Source of the DNA: Ectothiorhodospira sp. BSL-9
GTDB taxonomy: Bacteria > Pseudomonadota > Gammaproteobacteria > Ectothiorhodospirales > Ectothiorhodospiraceae
Direction: 5' to 3'
Assembly: GCF_001632845.1 (NCBI RefSeq)
Contig: NZ_CP011994.1
Location: 3,172,001-3,236,000 of the forward strand
Length of the DNA stretch: 64,000 bases
Position numbers and translations under genes: made by a program. This document shows positions 37,501 through 46,730 of this stretch, one piece after another (positions within the stretch are counted from its first letter, which is position 1; each line of letters begins with the position of its first letter). The notes below the pieces were generated by a model. The model was not told where the DNA came from, made no database searches, and saw only the letters and a list, made by a program, of their open reading frames with translations.

Positions 37501-37969
37501 CCCCAGTGACTTCTCCCGCACGCACCACCTGCACACCGCCATCGGCCACCCGACGCGCGCCGTAGAACTCACCCTCAGTGGTGCCAAAAAAGGAATAGGC
37601 CAGCGATGGCTGACTTTCGATCACCCCATGGAAATAACGCTGCACCGTGGTGGAATCATCCAGATCCAGGATTCCATTGCGTAGTGCACGGGCATTGTTT
37701 TCATTCACTTGAGCCGGGATGCTCAGGTAATGGCTGAGTCTATCCTCCACCCGGGTAAGTACATCGGTACGCAATTGCCGGGCAATGTCGTTCACGGCCG
37801 CCCGGCCATCCACAATGGCCAACCAGGCCACAAAGCCTGCGGAGATCACGGTGATCAGCACCATGGGGATGCCGATCAGCCAACGCAGGGAAAACGCAGC
37901 CCGCCGTCGTAGAGGAGATGTGAATGTCGATGCGAGTGGGGTCTCCCGCGTATGGCCACCCATGAGCAT
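34556..37969 (-). CDS. Membrane hybrid sensor kinase: dCache-HAMP-PAS-HisKA-HATPase-REC-Hpt
   Basis: The 1137-aa protein has a first membrane helix at about 28-53, a periplasmic dCache-like sensor (55-355, with DPRARPWYQAGVA and FAVDYVLTQVHDFL), a second helix at 364-385, a HAMP and coiled coil to 465, a PAS domain at about 468-580 with clustered cysteines (C514, C525, C528, C533), HisKA H614 in MSHEIRTPM, HATPase (735-835), a receiver with D908 (LMDVEMPGMNG), and a C-terminal Hpt with H1052 (AHTLKGHL). It is thus a complete internal phosphorelay. No response regulator is adjacent. The PAS cysteines could bind metal or sense redox. Confidence 0.93.
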   Translation of the reverse strand: MLMGGHTRETPLASTFTSPLRRRAAFSLRWLIGIPMVLITVISAGFVAWLAIVDGRAAVNDIARQLRTDVLTRVEDRLSHYLSIPAQVNENNARALRNGILDLDDSTTVQRYFHGVIESQPSLAYSFFGTTEGEFYGARRVADGGVQVVRAGEVTGGDSHNFATNDLGDALELKQVYPGFDPRARPWYQAGVAAGQPTWTPIYRHFVLHDLALTASRPHYDADGQLLGVFAVDYVLTQVHDFLRSLDLTPNAQVFVIQGDGHLVAASTAPEGGFFREEEGRFLPISAAESGVASVEAAAQLLEQRPGGLAAILEDEFLNFSLAGEEQYLQIRAFSPAPGLDWLLAVVVPERDFMGGIQDQTRVTVMIIAAVLLLAALLGVLMAGRLAAPLQRLGRDADELARGQWDREPRRTTIREYNQLDRAFQAMAGQLRDQFQRVQEQSEEIQEQNRLLEQRVAERTAELDQTTSRLRAFFENIPGYIVIIDRQYQIVSASQSLLEVFGIDDLEKVLHQPCYQLAWEQARPCQQCALEECFRTRQPMVRYSTPEEEARFGGRSMQIFNGPILDDQGEVIGGMVYYSDITDLRALERQLIAAREVAEAANQAKSEFLARMSHEIRTPMNAILGLSELVMLEGVQGQSREFMQIIQHSARHLLTVINDILDLSKIEAGRMELLESDFDLHHALQQMVGTLTVSAQDKDLDLALEMASDVPRYLRGDMHRLGQILINLVGNAIKFTAEGGVRVTVRVLGASGTQVDLGFEVMDTGEGIPEDRQAEIFDTFTQVDGSAKRRYGGTGLGLAITRQLVEKMGGCINVASCPGQGSTFGFNVVLELGDPEKVPMTESAHLAAFQNAARSRVWRILLVEDTPANVVVAEQLLKRLGHETVSVTHAESAFQQLSLERFDLVLMDVEMPGMNGFDATRHIRDGGAGEGNRMLPIIGLTAHALSEYRERGLDAGMDDYIFKPISLGELGRTIDHVMGHCNTGALARSGASDPQSTVPSVDLALVMQRLGGDQELLIEMLLTILPDLPGKMGALTQALSDEDGDTAARIAHTLKGHLATIGAQRAAALIEALETLVRRDDFRQAESRLSGIMAELHRIYQGTPAALKGVLAGMPVNEPAVRHGLPQVEALTRELGT

Positions 37970-38072
37970 GCTCCCGGAGAAGGGGCAGGATCCCCCTGAA
38001 ACCGCCCAAGTATAGAGCCGGTGACCGGATGATCAACGCCTCCCATCCGGGAATACTATAGGAGAGTCGAAA

Positions 38073-38105
38073 AACCGGCCCAACGGATTCTCCGTCGGGC
38101 CGGTT
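38073..38105 (-). terminator. Rho-independent terminator of pckG
   Basis: AACCGGCCCAACGGA (38073-38087) and TCCGTCGGGCCGGTT (38091-38105) form a 15-position stem with one mismatch. On the minus strand the stem is followed by a run of T. It starts 10 bp after the pckG stop. Confidence 0.85.
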
Positions 38106-38114
38106 GGAATGGCT

Positions 38115-39989
38115 TCAGTTCTCCCGTTCGGGGGCCAGGTGCCAATGCTCCGGAGAACGCCAAAGCCCCGAAAGCAACAACTCGCGCATGAAGAAGAACT
38201 CCTTGGGCAACTTGTCATAGAGCTTGGAAAACAGTTGCTCGTGGCCCATGAGTTCCTCCTTCCAGGCCTCCCGATCCACCTCCATCACGGTATCGAAGTC
38301 CTTGTGCGAGAAGTCCAGACCCCGCATGTCCAGGTCCTCATAGTGAGGCATCCAGCCCACCGGGCTCTCCACCGCCGATATCTGGCCGCGTGAGCGCTCG
38401 ATGATCCACTTGAGCACGCGCATGTTCTCGCCGAAACCGGGCCAGACGAAATTGCCGTATTCATCCTTGCGGAACCAGTTCACACCAAAGATCCTTGGCG
38501 GATTGGGGAGATTGCGGCCGAACTGCAACCAGTGGTTGAAGTAATCAGCCATGTGATAGCCGGCAAACGGCAGCATCGCAAAGGGATCGCGCCGCACCTG
38601 GCCCACATTGCCAAAGGCAGCCGCCGTCATCTCCGACCCCATGGTGGCGGCCAGGTAGACACCGAAGTTCCAGTTGAAGGACTGATAGACCAACGGGATG
38701 GTGGTACTGCGCCGCCCGCCGAAGATGAAGGCGCTGATGGGCACACCCTTGGGGTTCTCCCACTCGGGATCCACACTCGGGCACTGATGGGCAGGCGCGG
38801 TGAAGCGCGCATTGGGATGAGCCACAGGCGTGGTGGAAGTCTGCTCATGTACCTGTCCCTTCCAGTTCAGGGTGCCTTCGGGCGGGGTGCCCTCCATGCC
38901 TTCCCACCAGACATCACCATCGGGGGTCACGCCCACATTGGTGAAGATGGCGTTTTCCTTCACCGATTCCATGGCATTGGGGTTGGTCTTGTAGTTGGTG
39001 CCCGGTGCCACACCGAAATAGCCCGCCTCGGGGTTGATGGCATGGAGCTGGCCGTGCTCGTCCGGCTTGATCCAGGCGATGTCATCACCCACGGTGGTGA
39101 TCTTCCATCCGCCCAGCTCCTCCGGGGGAATCATCATGGCAAAGTTCGTCTTGCCGCAGGCGCTGGGGAAGGCGGCTGCCAGGTAGGTCTTCTCACCTTC
39201 CGGAGACTCCGCGCCCAGGATCAGCATGTGCTCCGCCAGCCAGCCCTCGTCCCGGGCCATGGAAGAGGCAATGCGCAGGGCGAAGCACTTCTTGCCCAGC
39301 AGGGCATTGCCGCCATAACCACTGCCGTAGGACATGATGGAACGCTCTTCCGGGAAGTGGACGATGTACTTCACATCCGGATTGCAGGGCCAGGGGGCAT
39401 CCTTCTGTCCCGGCTCCAATGGTGCGCCCACCGTATGCAGGCATTTCACGAAGTCGCCATCCCCCAGGGTATCAATGACCTTCCTTCCCATGCGGGTCAT
39501 GATGCGCATGTTCACCACCACGTAGGGGGAGTCGGTCAGTTCCACGCCGATCTGGGAGATGGGTGAGCCGATGGGTCCCATGCTGAAGGGGATCACATAC
39601 AGGGTGCGCCCGCGCATGCAGCCATCGTACAGACCATTGAGCGTCTGCTTCATGGCGCGGGGCTCTTCCCAGTTGTTGGTAGGGCCCGCATCCTCCTTGC
39701 GCAGACTGCAGATGTAGGTGCGATCCTCCACCCGGGCCACGTCGCTGGGGTCGGAGAAGCAGGCGAAGCTGTTGGGCCGCTTTTTCGGGTTCAAGCGAAT
39801 GAACGTGCCCGCATCCACCAGCTGCTGAGTGAAGAAGTCGTATTCCTCCTGGGAGCCATCACACCAATACACGGCATCGGGCTTGCACAGGGCCACCGTC
39901 TCTTCCACCCATTGCAGCAGCGCCTGGTTGGTCACCTGGTCGGAGTAATCGGGCCCTGGGAGGGATTGGGTTCTCGCTTGATCGTTCAT
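38115..39989 (-). CDS. pckG: Phosphoenolpyruvate carboxykinase (GTP)
   Basis: A 624-aa GTP-dependent enzyme converting oxaloacetate to phosphoenolpyruvate in the cytosol, the first step of gluconeogenesis. ATG 39989 was chosen because GAGAGG lies upstream and the product then has the family's length. The P-loop [13 protein letters not shown] with the catalytic Cys, the metal-site region [14 protein letters not shown] and the guanine-pocket region FNHWLQFGR with [12 protein letters not shown] match the GTP family and not the ATP-type PckA. It is divergent from glnS, with 235 bp between the starts, and has its own terminator. Confidence 0.97.
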   Translation of the reverse strand: MNDQARTQSLPGPDYSDQVTNQALLQWVEETVALCKPDAVYWCDGSQEEYDFFTQQLVDAGTFIRLNPKKRPNSFACFSDPSDVARVEDRTYICSLRKEDAGPTNNWEEPRAMKQTLNGLYDGCMRGRTLYVIPFSMGPIGSPISQIGVELTDSPYVVVNMRIMTRMGRKVIDTLGDGDFVKCLHTVGAPLEPGQKDAPWPCNPDVKYIVHFPEERSIMSYGSGYGGNALLGKKCFALRIASSMARDEGWLAEHMLILGAESPEGEKTYLAAAFPSACGKTNFAMMIPPEELGGWKITTVGDDIAWIKPDEHGQLHAINPEAGYFGVAPGTNYKTNPNAMESVKENAIFTNVGVTPDGDVWWEGMEGTPPEGTLNWKGQVHEQTSTTPVAHPNARFTAPAHQCPSVDPEWENPKGVPISAFIFGGRRSTTIPLVYQSFNWNFGVYLAATMGSEMTAAAFGNVGQVRRDPFAMLPFAGYHMADYFNHWLQFGRNLPNPPRIFGVNWFRKDEYGNFVWPGFGENMRVLKWIIERSRGQISAVESPVGWMPHYEDLDMRGLDFSHKDFDTVMEVDREAWKEELMGHEQLFSKLYDKLPKEFFFMRELLLSGLWRSPEHWHLAPEREN

Positions 39990-40224
39990 GGGACCTCTCG
40001 CGTTGGTGAGTGAAAACAGCATACTCAATATTGCAGGGGATTGTCCCCCAGCCGGCAAAATGCGTGCTTGCCCTATGGGACTGCCCCTTCCTGAAGGCGT
40101 TCAACCGAGGTATTTTCATCACCTGCCAGTCCATTCAGCGCCCTTCGCGAACGGCCTGCGCTGGCCCCTGGTTGGCCGGACACTTATAATCCGGCCCTGA
40201 CTTACTCATAACGCATTGGACCCC

Positions 40225-41913
40225 ATGACCACACCCGAACCCCAGGCCCCCAGCCACTTCATTCGCAACCGTATTCGCAAGGAACTGGAGGCTGGGCAAT
40301 GCCAGCAGGTGATCACCCGTTTCCCGCCCGAGCCCAACGGCTACCTGCACCTGGGCCACGCCAAGTCCATTGCCCTGAACTTCAGCATGGGCGAGGAGTT
40401 CGGGGGCTACACCAACCTGCGCTTTGACGACACCAACCCGGCCAAGGAAGAGCAGCGCTATATCGACGCCATCAAGGAAGACGTCCAATGGCTAGGCTAC
40501 ACCTGGAAACACGAGCGCCACGCCTCGGATTACTTTGAGCAACTCTACGAGTGGGCCTTGTACCTGATCGACCATGGGCTGGCCTATGTGGACAGCCAGG
40601 ACGCCGACACCATCCGCCAGCAACGGGGCACCCTGACCGAACCGGGCACCGAAAGCCCCTTCCGCGACCGCCCCCGGGAGGAGAGCCGGGATCTGTTCGA
40701 GCGCATGCGTGCCGGAGAGTTCGAAGACAGCGCTCACGTGCTGCGGGCACGCATCGACATGGCCTCGGGCAACATCAACCTGCGCGATCCGGTGATCTAT
40801 CGCATCCGCCGGCTCACCCACCCGCGCACAGGGGATCAATGGTGCATCTACCCCAGCTACGACTTCGCCCACGGTCAGAGTGATGCCATCGAGCACATCA
40901 CCCATTCCCTGTGCACCCTGGAGTTCGAGGATCACCGCCCCCTTTACGACTGGCTGCTGGAGCATCTGCCGGTCCCCTCGCGGCCCGTGCAGATCGAGTT
41001 CTCGCGGCTGAACCTGGATTTCACCGTGCTCTCCAAGCGTCGTCTGACCCGGCTGGTGGACGAAGGCCATGTGTATGGCTGGGATGATCCGCGCCTGCCC
41101 ACCCTGGCCGGCATCCGTCGCCGGGGTTTCACACCCCAGTCCATCCGCCAGTTCTGCCAGGAGATCGGTGTCACCAAGGCCGATTCCATCATTCCGTTTG
41201 GTGTACTGGAGAACGCGCTGCGCAACGACCTGAACGAGCGGGCCCCGCGCACCATGGCCGTGCTCAAGCCCCTGAAGCTGGTTCTGACCAACTTCCCCGA
41301 GGGTGAGACGGAATGGCTGGAATCCGCCGTGCATCCCCAGAAACCGGAGATGGGCACGCGACAGGTGGCCATGACCCGGGAGATCTACATCGAGGCGGAT
41401 GATTTCATGGAAGAGGCCCCCAAGAAGTTCTTCCGGCTCAAGCCGGGTGGCGAGGTACGTCTGCGCAATGCGTTCATCATCCGCTGTGACGAGGTGATCA
41501 AGAACGAGACTGGCGAGGTGGTGGAGCTACGTTGCAGCCTGGACCCGGAAACCCGTTCCGGTCAGCCCGGGGCGGATCGCAAGGTAAAGGGGACCATCCA
41601 TTGGGTATCGGCGGAACACTCGGTACCCACCCAGGTGCGCCTGTACGATCGGCTGTTCCAGGTGCCCCATCCGGCGGGCGACAAGGACAAGGATTTTGTC
41701 GAACACATCAATCCCGAATCCCTGGTCACCCTGGAACACGCCCGCCTGGAGCCGGCGGCGGCCAAGGCCGGGCCGGGTGAGTGCTTTCAGTTCGAGCGCC
41801 TGGGGTATTTTGTGCCAGACCCGGACGGCACGCCGGAGCGGCCGGTGTTCAATCGGGCGGTGACGCTGCGGGATACCTGGGCCAAGCTGGAGAAGCAGAT
41901 GGGGGCCCGATAA
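40225..41913 (+). CDS. glnS: Glutaminyl-tRNA synthetase
   Basis: A 562-aa class I aminoacyl-tRNA synthetase charging tRNA-Gln. The start ATG 40225 follows TTGGA; an in-frame ATG at 40216 is also possible. HIGH-type signature: PPEPNGYLHLGHAKS; KMSKS-type: VLSKRRL. FIRNRIRKELEAG is the normal bacterial N-terminus, and the C-terminal anticodon-binding barrels are present. The last 65 bp overlap the 3' end of a truncated kinase gene on the opposite strand, so that neighbour probably lost its end through a deletion that stopped at glnS. Confidence 0.97.
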   Translation: MTTPEPQAPSHFIRNRIRKELEAGQCQQVITRFPPEPNGYLHLGHAKSIALNFSMGEEFGGYTNLRFDDTNPAKEEQRYIDAIKEDVQWLGYTWKHERHASDYFEQLYEWALYLIDHGLAYVDSQDADTIRQQRGTLTEPGTESPFRDRPREESRDLFERMRAGEFEDSAHVLRARIDMASGNINLRDPVIYRIRRLTHPRTGDQWCIYPSYDFAHGQSDAIEHITHSLCTLEFEDHRPLYDWLLEHLPVPSRPVQIEFSRLNLDFTVLSKRRLTRLVDEGHVYGWDDPRLPTLAGIRRRGFTPQSIRQFCQEIGVTKADSIIPFGVLENALRNDLNERAPRTMAVLKPLKLVLTNFPEGETEWLESAVHPQKPEMGTRQVAMTREIYIEADDFMEEAPKKFFRLKPGGEVRLRNAFIIRCDEVIKNETGEVVELRCSLDPETRSGQPGADRKVKGTIHWVSAEHSVPTQVRLYDRLFQVPHPAGDKDKDFVEHINPESLVTLEHARLEPAAAKAGPGECFQFERLGYFVPDPDGTPERPVFNRAVTLRDTWAKLEKQMGAR

Positions 41914-43486
41914 GGGCATCCGCCCGCAAAATACTCACCGCAACCCCTGTCGGCAACGGCGCAGGATACCCAGCGCGGTCGGATGCTCGAGCCCCCGTGT
42001 CACGTACCTCAAAGCGGACCCGGAGCCCACGGTCGTCCTCGTCCATGAGGCGTACACGCAGATGAATGCCGCCGTGCTCGGTGAACTTGACCGCGTTTCC
42101 CGCCAGGTTGAGCAGGGCCTGGCGCAACCGGGCTGGATCGCCGCGTAGCCATTGGGGCACGGATGCGCAGTCCGTCTCCAGCAGCAAACCCTTGGCACGG
42201 ACAGACTCGGAAATCACCGATGCCACGTGATCCAGCACGGAAGAGAGGTGGAAGTCCCTGCTCTCAAGGACAAAGCGGCCCGCCTCGATCTTGGAGATAT
42301 CCAGGATATCGCTGATGATGGACAGCAGGTGCCTGGCGGCGCTGTCCACCTTACGGAGCTTTTCATCCTGCCCGGCGGCCTTCTCGCCGGTGCGCAACAG
42401 GTGCACCAGTCCGACGATGGCGTTCAGGGGGGTACGGATCTCATGGGTCATGTTCGCCAGGAAGGCGCTCTTGGCACGACTGGCCTCCTCCGCCCGCTGC
42501 CGTGCCTCTTCCAGCTGCGCGGTGCGGGTGCTGACCAGGGTCTCCAGATGGTCACGATGTTGCCGCAATTCAGCCTCGGTGCGACGCCGCTGCACCAGAT
42601 GCCAGATCTGCTCGGCCATGAGGCGCAGGGTTTCAATGTCCATGGCGGTGTAATCCTGCGGCTTGTTGCCCACGCCAAGGACCATGACCACCCGCCCCTC
42701 CTCGATCACGGGCACCGCTGACAGACGCGTAAGGGGGGGATAGGCCTGCGCCTGCGGAAAGCATCGTGCCAGGGCTGACTCATCATTGATGGTCAAAGGT
42801 TCGCCATCACCCAGAAGATCACGCCACGCCCACCCCTCATCCAATGGACAAAAGGCCTGAAAGCTGAGGTTGCCGGCCTCGTCCACGTCACGACGACACC
42901 AGGCCACCCGCTCGCGCCCGGTCGCGTCATCATCAAGGAACTGGATGAGGCCGATGTGGCTATTGGTCAGGTCCTCGGCAGACTCCAGGCCGTACCGCAT
43001 CAGGCCCGCCTCTCCCCGGACCTCGGCCTCCCGCGGCATGGCCAGCATGGCTTCGGCACGGCGCGCCTGCAGGCGCAGCATCAGGGCATTTTCATGGCGC
43101 TCGGTAATGTCCTCGGAGAGGATCATGATACCTCCCACGCCGCCGTCCGCCCGGTACCAGGGGCGTACCTCCCAGCGCAGCCATTGCACCACGCCGTCGG
43201 CGCGTTCGAAACAATCCTCTTCGGAACGCAGCACCTCGCCTGCCAAGCCACGACGATGCACCTCTCGCCACCGCTGACCAATCTCCGGGAAGATGTCGTA
43301 ATGACATGCGCCTGGCACTTCCCGATCACCCCGACCATACGTCTCCCGCCAGCGTCGGCTGGTGGCCAGGTAGCACATCCGGTCGTCAAACATGGCCAGG
43401 GCGGCCGGGGCATGCTCAATGAACTGCCCCAGAAGCTCTTCCCGTTCGCGCAGACGGGCCCCGGGATCTCCAGGCCTCATGGTCAT
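41849..43486 (-). pseudogene. PAS-GAF sensor histidine kinase truncated in its ATPase domain
   Basis: The 545-aa product has an N-terminal PAS domain (GQFIEHAPAALAMFDDRM to IMILSEDITERH), a GAF domain (about 150-310, SHIGLIQFLDDD), a coiled coil and a HisKA box with LANMTHEIRTPLNAIVG. The ATPase domain has its N box (NLAGNAVKFTEHGG) and reaches EVRDTG, but the following glycine-rich boxes are missing and are replaced by about 47 unrelated residues that run 65 bp into glnS on the opposite strand. Without the G boxes it cannot bind ATP properly, so it is probably inactive. A deletion at the 3' side is the likely cause. Confidence 0.75.
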
Positions 43487-43501
43487 CGCATCGAACTCCA
43501 G

Positions 43502-45055
43502 TTAGAGACAGTTTCGGGGAATGGCCTGGCACACACCGCCGCGCCGGGGATCACCCACTCCGCGAAATTGGCCGTCGCGACGCTCCACGCAGTGGGCCCC
43601 GCCAAAGAACAGATTGAGATCCTGCCACACCTGACAGGATCGCCCGGTATCCGCCAGGGCCTGGCAGACCGAGGCGTCCAGTCCGCCCTCCAGATTCAGT
43701 AGACCTGCCTCATAATGCACGCGCGGTGCACTCACCGCCGACGCCAGGGGCAGGTCGTGATCGATACAGTGCACCAGCACCTGCAGGATCGCGTTGCGCA
43801 AACGGTTGGATCCACCGGACCCCAGGGCCAGGAGGCGGCCATTGCGCCATCGGGCCACGGTAGGGGCCATCATGGAGGTCATGCGACTGTCCGTGGGCCA
43901 GGCATGAAACCCCTTTGGATTCAGATCCTGCTCACCGAGCATGTTGTTCATCATCACGCCCGTGTCGGGGACTACCCAGCCGCAGCCCTCTCCATTGGAC
44001 AGGGTCATGGCCGCGGCATTGCCCGATTCATCCAGTACACTCACATGGGTGGTGCCCCGATGGGCCGGCGGCAAACCAAGGAGCCGGTCGGCGTAAGACC
44101 GCAGGGAGGACGGCGCCAGCACGTTTTCGTCCAGAGGCCCTTGGCAATCGTCACGCAGGCGCTCGGTCAGCTCCATCACCTGCACCAACCGATCCACATG
44201 AGCACGAGAACCGGGGGGCGCCAGGGCCGGCTCCTGGGCTTCCAGCAGGTGCAGCGCAAAGGCCAGGAGGAGCCCCCCGGAAGACGGAGGCGGATTGATG
44301 AGCAGGTGGACGCCCCGGTAGGTCCGGGCGATGGGTTCACGCCATATCGGCCGATAGGCCGCCAGATCATCCCGGTGCAGATGCCCTCCCTGCTCCCGGC
44401 TGGCCTCATGGATCTGGCGAGCCACCTCGCCGTGGTAGAAAAGGTCGGGGCCGTCGCGACCCAGGTTCTCCAGCAGGTCGGACAGGGCAGGATTCACGTA
44501 CCGGTCGCCCGATTGGAGCATGGTGACCCCATCGGAGGTGAACAGGGTCCGAGCGCCGGGGGTGGACTGATAAATGGGCGCGACGATGGAGAAGATATAC
44601 CCCTGAAGCGGGTTGATCTCCACGCCCTCTCGGGCCAGTTGCACCGCGGGCGCCAGCACCTCCGTCATGGGCAGGAGGCCGTAGCGCCCATGTAGTTCAA
44701 ACAGGCCAGCCACCAGCCCAGGTGTGGCCATGGACCCAAGGCCGATGTGAAAGTCCTGGGTGGTGGTGCCAAAGTCCGCGGTGATGGGATAAAAATCCAG
44801 CTCTTCCACCGCCCGCCGCTGCCGGGGTGTCTGCACGAAACAATCCAGTGCCAGGGGCTTACCCTCGCTGCGCTGCCCCACCAGAAACCCACCGCCGCCC
44901 AGGGAGGCCAGGACCGGCTCGGCCACACAGGCTGCGAACACCGCGGCCACGGTGGCGTCAAAGGCATTGCCGCCGGCTTCCAGGATGCTGGCGCCGGCCT
45001 CCACCGTGCCGGGGTGACCGGCGGCTACGACGCCGCGCATCAACCGCCCTCCCAT
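43502..45055 (-). CDS. ggt: Gamma-glutamyltransferase family protein
   Basis: An Ntn-type hydrolase that cleaves or transfers the gamma-glutamyl group of glutathione and related peptides. It starts at about ATG 45055 (MGGRLMRG); ATG 45040 has a better ribosome site (GGGAGGGCGG) and is also possible. The autoprocessing and nucleophile Thr lies in RGTTHVSVLDESGNA. The large-subunit features GGNAFDATVAA, GSMATPGLVAGL and the PPPSSGG loop are present. The usual GSPGG of the small subunit reads GSGGSNRL, a small departure. No clear signal peptide is seen, so the location may be cytoplasmic, which is unusual for classic Ggt. It follows the DksA-type gene by about 10 bp. Confidence 0.85.
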   Translation of the reverse strand: MGGRLMRGVVAAGHPGTVEAGASILEAGGNAFDATVAAVFAACVAEPVLASLGGGGFLVGQRSEGKPLALDCFVQTPRQRRAVEELDFYPITADFGTTTQDFHIGLGSMATPGLVAGLFELHGRYGLLPMTEVLAPAVQLAREGVEINPLQGYIFSIVAPIYQSTPGARTLFTSDGVTMLQSGDRYVNPALSDLLENLGRDGPDLFYHGEVARQIHEASREQGGHLHRDDLAAYRPIWREPIARTYRGVHLLINPPPSSGGLLLAFALHLLEAQEPALAPPGSRAHVDRLVQVMELTERLRDDCQGPLDENVLAPSSLRSYADRLLGLPPAHRGTTHVSVLDESGNAAAMTLSNGEGCGWVVPDTGVMMNNMLGEQDLNPKGFHAWPTDSRMTSMMAPTVARWRNGRLLALGSGGSNRLRNAILQVLVHCIDHDLPLASAVSAPRVHYEAGLLNLEGGLDASVCQALADTGRSCQVWQDLNLFFGGAHCVERRDGQFRGVGDPRRGGVCQAIPRNCL

Positions 45056-45065
45056 CCCAGCCTGA

Positions 45066-45416
45066 TCAACCCTCGGCCTTGGAGGCACACTGAATGCACA
45101 GGGTCACGGCCGGATTGGCCTCCAGCCGGCCCCGGGCGATGGGTTCCTCACACGCCACGCAGTCGCCGTAACTGCCTTCGTCCATGCGCCGCAGGGCCGC
45201 CCGGATACGTCTCACCTGCTGTTCCGCCCGCGCCTGGGTTGCCTTGGCCATGGCCTGGCCCTGCAGGGCATCCATGCGCGACAGACGCCCGGTGCGGGTC
45301 TGGTCCAGCTCCACGGCATCCGTGCCGGAACGTCGGGTATCGGCGTGGCCCTCGAGCTGGGCCAGCTCCTGCTCCAGACGCTGCCTGAGGGCCTGGATCT
45401 CATCGTCTGTCAGCAT
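45066..45416 (-). CDS. DksA/TraR-type zinc-finger protein
   Basis: A 116-aa protein from ATG 45416 (MLTDDEIQALRQRLEQEL). An N-terminal coiled coil with acidic residues (SGTDAVELDQTRTGRLSRMD) leads to a C4 zinc finger, CVACEEPIARGRL then CIQC, at the C-terminus. That arrangement matches the short DksA/TraR-like proteins that bind in the RNA polymerase secondary channel. The classic DksA tip motif is altered, so effects on transcription are uncertain. It precedes the gamma-glutamyltransferase gene by about 10 bp and is probably in one transcript with it. Confidence 0.82.
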   Translation of the reverse strand: MLTDDEIQALRQRLEQELAQLEGHADTRRSGTDAVELDQTRTGRLSRMDALQGQAMAKATQARAEQQVRRIRAALRRMDEGSYGDCVACEEPIARGRLEANPAVTLCIQCASKAEG

Positions 45417-45569
45417 GGATGAATACCTGTCAATTGTGTCTTCCTCACCCCCTTGTCCCCGTCCATTTTCCCCGTGGCGGGGAGACTGGAGCCTGCCGTT
45501 TTGCCTGGATCGATCATCGGCCCAAGGATGCAGCGAAACCGGGATGGTATTCCACCGCACCCAAGGGGC

Positions 45570-46565
45570 TCAAGGCAGAGCCGGGAAGGTCACCTGGGGC
45601 ATCTCGCCGGTCAGGGCGTGCAGGAAGGTGGTGATGTCGTCCACCGTGTCTTCTTCCAGTTTGCGGCCCAGCATCTGCTCACCCATCAACTGCACTGCAT
45701 CATTCAGGTTGTCCACGCTGCCATTATTGAAGTAGGGATAGGTCACCGCCACGTTTCTCAGGGTGGGGGTACGGAAGGCAAAACGATCGCTTTCCTCGCC
45801 GGTGACCACAAAACGGCCTTCATCGGTGGAACCGGGCAGCTCGAAACGATGGAACCGGCTGTCGGTCATGTTGGGGCCTCGGTGACAGGCAATGCAGCCA
45901 CTGTTCACAAAGGCCACCATGCCCCGCTTCTGCTGCTCGCTCATGGCCTGATCATCCCCTCTCAGGTAGCGATCAAAGGGTGAGTTGGGGGTATTCAGGG
46001 TACGCTGGAAAGTGGCCAGGGCCTTGGCCACGCTGTCGGCCTCAAGAGGCTCATCCTTTTCCGGGAAGGCCTCGGCAAAGCGTTCAACATACTCATCGAA
46101 CCTGGCCAGCTCTTCGAGGGCGTCATCCAGATCCATCGCCATCTCCACATCCGCCTCGATGGGCCCCAGGGCCTGCCCTTCCAGATCCGGCTCACGCCCG
46201 TCCCAGAACTGGGCCTCCAGGAACCCGGAGTTCAGCACTGTGGGGGTGTTGCGCTCACCCACCTGCCCTCCGTGCCCCACGGCCAGGGGGATGCGATCCG
46301 CCCAGCCCAGAGCGGGATTGTGGCAGGAGGCGCAGCTGATCACGCCACTGGCAGAGATGCGTGGCTCAAAAAACAGCATCTTGCCCAGCTCGATCTTCTC
46401 GGGGGTAAGGGAGTTGTCGGCCGGGATGGGCGGCAACGCCGGCAGTGGTTCAAAATAGTCCCGATAGCTTTCAAAATCCTGTGCAGTGGCAGTCTGCAGG
46501 GCGGCAGCCCCCATCAATAACGCCGCCGGTAGAACCCCAGCCATCGTGCGTGCCCATGTTTTCAT
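45570..46565 (-). CDS. Di-haem cytochrome c peroxidase (MauG/CcpA family)
   Basis: A 331-aa periplasmic protein. The second of two adjacent ATGs (46565) has the better spacing to AAAAGGAG. A signal peptide ends near ATA. Two c-type haem sites are present: CASCH near residue 80 and CIACH near 225. The layout LGKMLFFEPRISASG, GERNTPTVLNSGF, FDRYLRGDDQAMS and RTPTLRNVAVTYPYFNNGS is that of bacterial di-haem peroxidases, which reduce hydrogen peroxide with electrons from cytochrome c. It is divergent from msrPQ, with an AATTAG palindrome between them. Confidence 0.92.
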   Translation of the reverse strand: MKTWARTMAGVLPAALLMGAAALQTATAQDFESYRDYFEPLPALPPIPADNSLTPEKIELGKMLFFEPRISASGVISCASCHNPALGWADRIPLAVGHGGQVGERNTPTVLNSGFLEAQFWDGREPDLEGQALGPIEADVEMAMDLDDALEELARFDEYVERFAEAFPEKDEPLEADSVAKALATFQRTLNTPNSPFDRYLRGDDQAMSEQQKRGMVAFVNSGCIACHRGPNMTDSRFHRFELPGSTDEGRFVVTGEESDRFAFRTPTLRNVAVTYPYFNNGSVDNLNDAVQLMGEQMLGRKLEEDTVDDITTFLHALTGEMPQVTFPALP

Positions 46566-46604
46566 CATGATCTCCTTTTACTTCACCTGTTGTGCTGTCG
46601 ACTG

Positions 46605-46626
46605 AATTAGACTAATTCTAAATTAG
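46605..46626. promoter_or_regulatory. Overlapping AATTAG palindromes between peroxidase and msrP
   Basis: AATTAG (46605-46610), A, CTAATT (46612-46617), CTA, AATTAG (46621-46626) gives two interlocked inverted repeats that share the middle arm. It lies 40 bp upstream of the peroxidase start, in the 165-bp region shared with msrP. It looks like an operator for a dimeric regulator. The regulator is unknown. Confidence 0.5.
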
Positions 46627-46730
46627 TTTTACGACGAACCCCGGGCCTCTTCAACGTATTCCGCCCACTGATGGTCAAAGCCATGAGCCTGATCAACTAA
46701 CCGCCCACTTCAACGCGAGGGGTGCCATGC

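Noticed and set aside
35030-37684. 884-aa plus-strand frame antisense to the hybrid kinase
   Set aside because: It is the mirror of a well-supported kinase gene in GC-rich DNA; its His- and Gly-rich composition is typical of such shadows.
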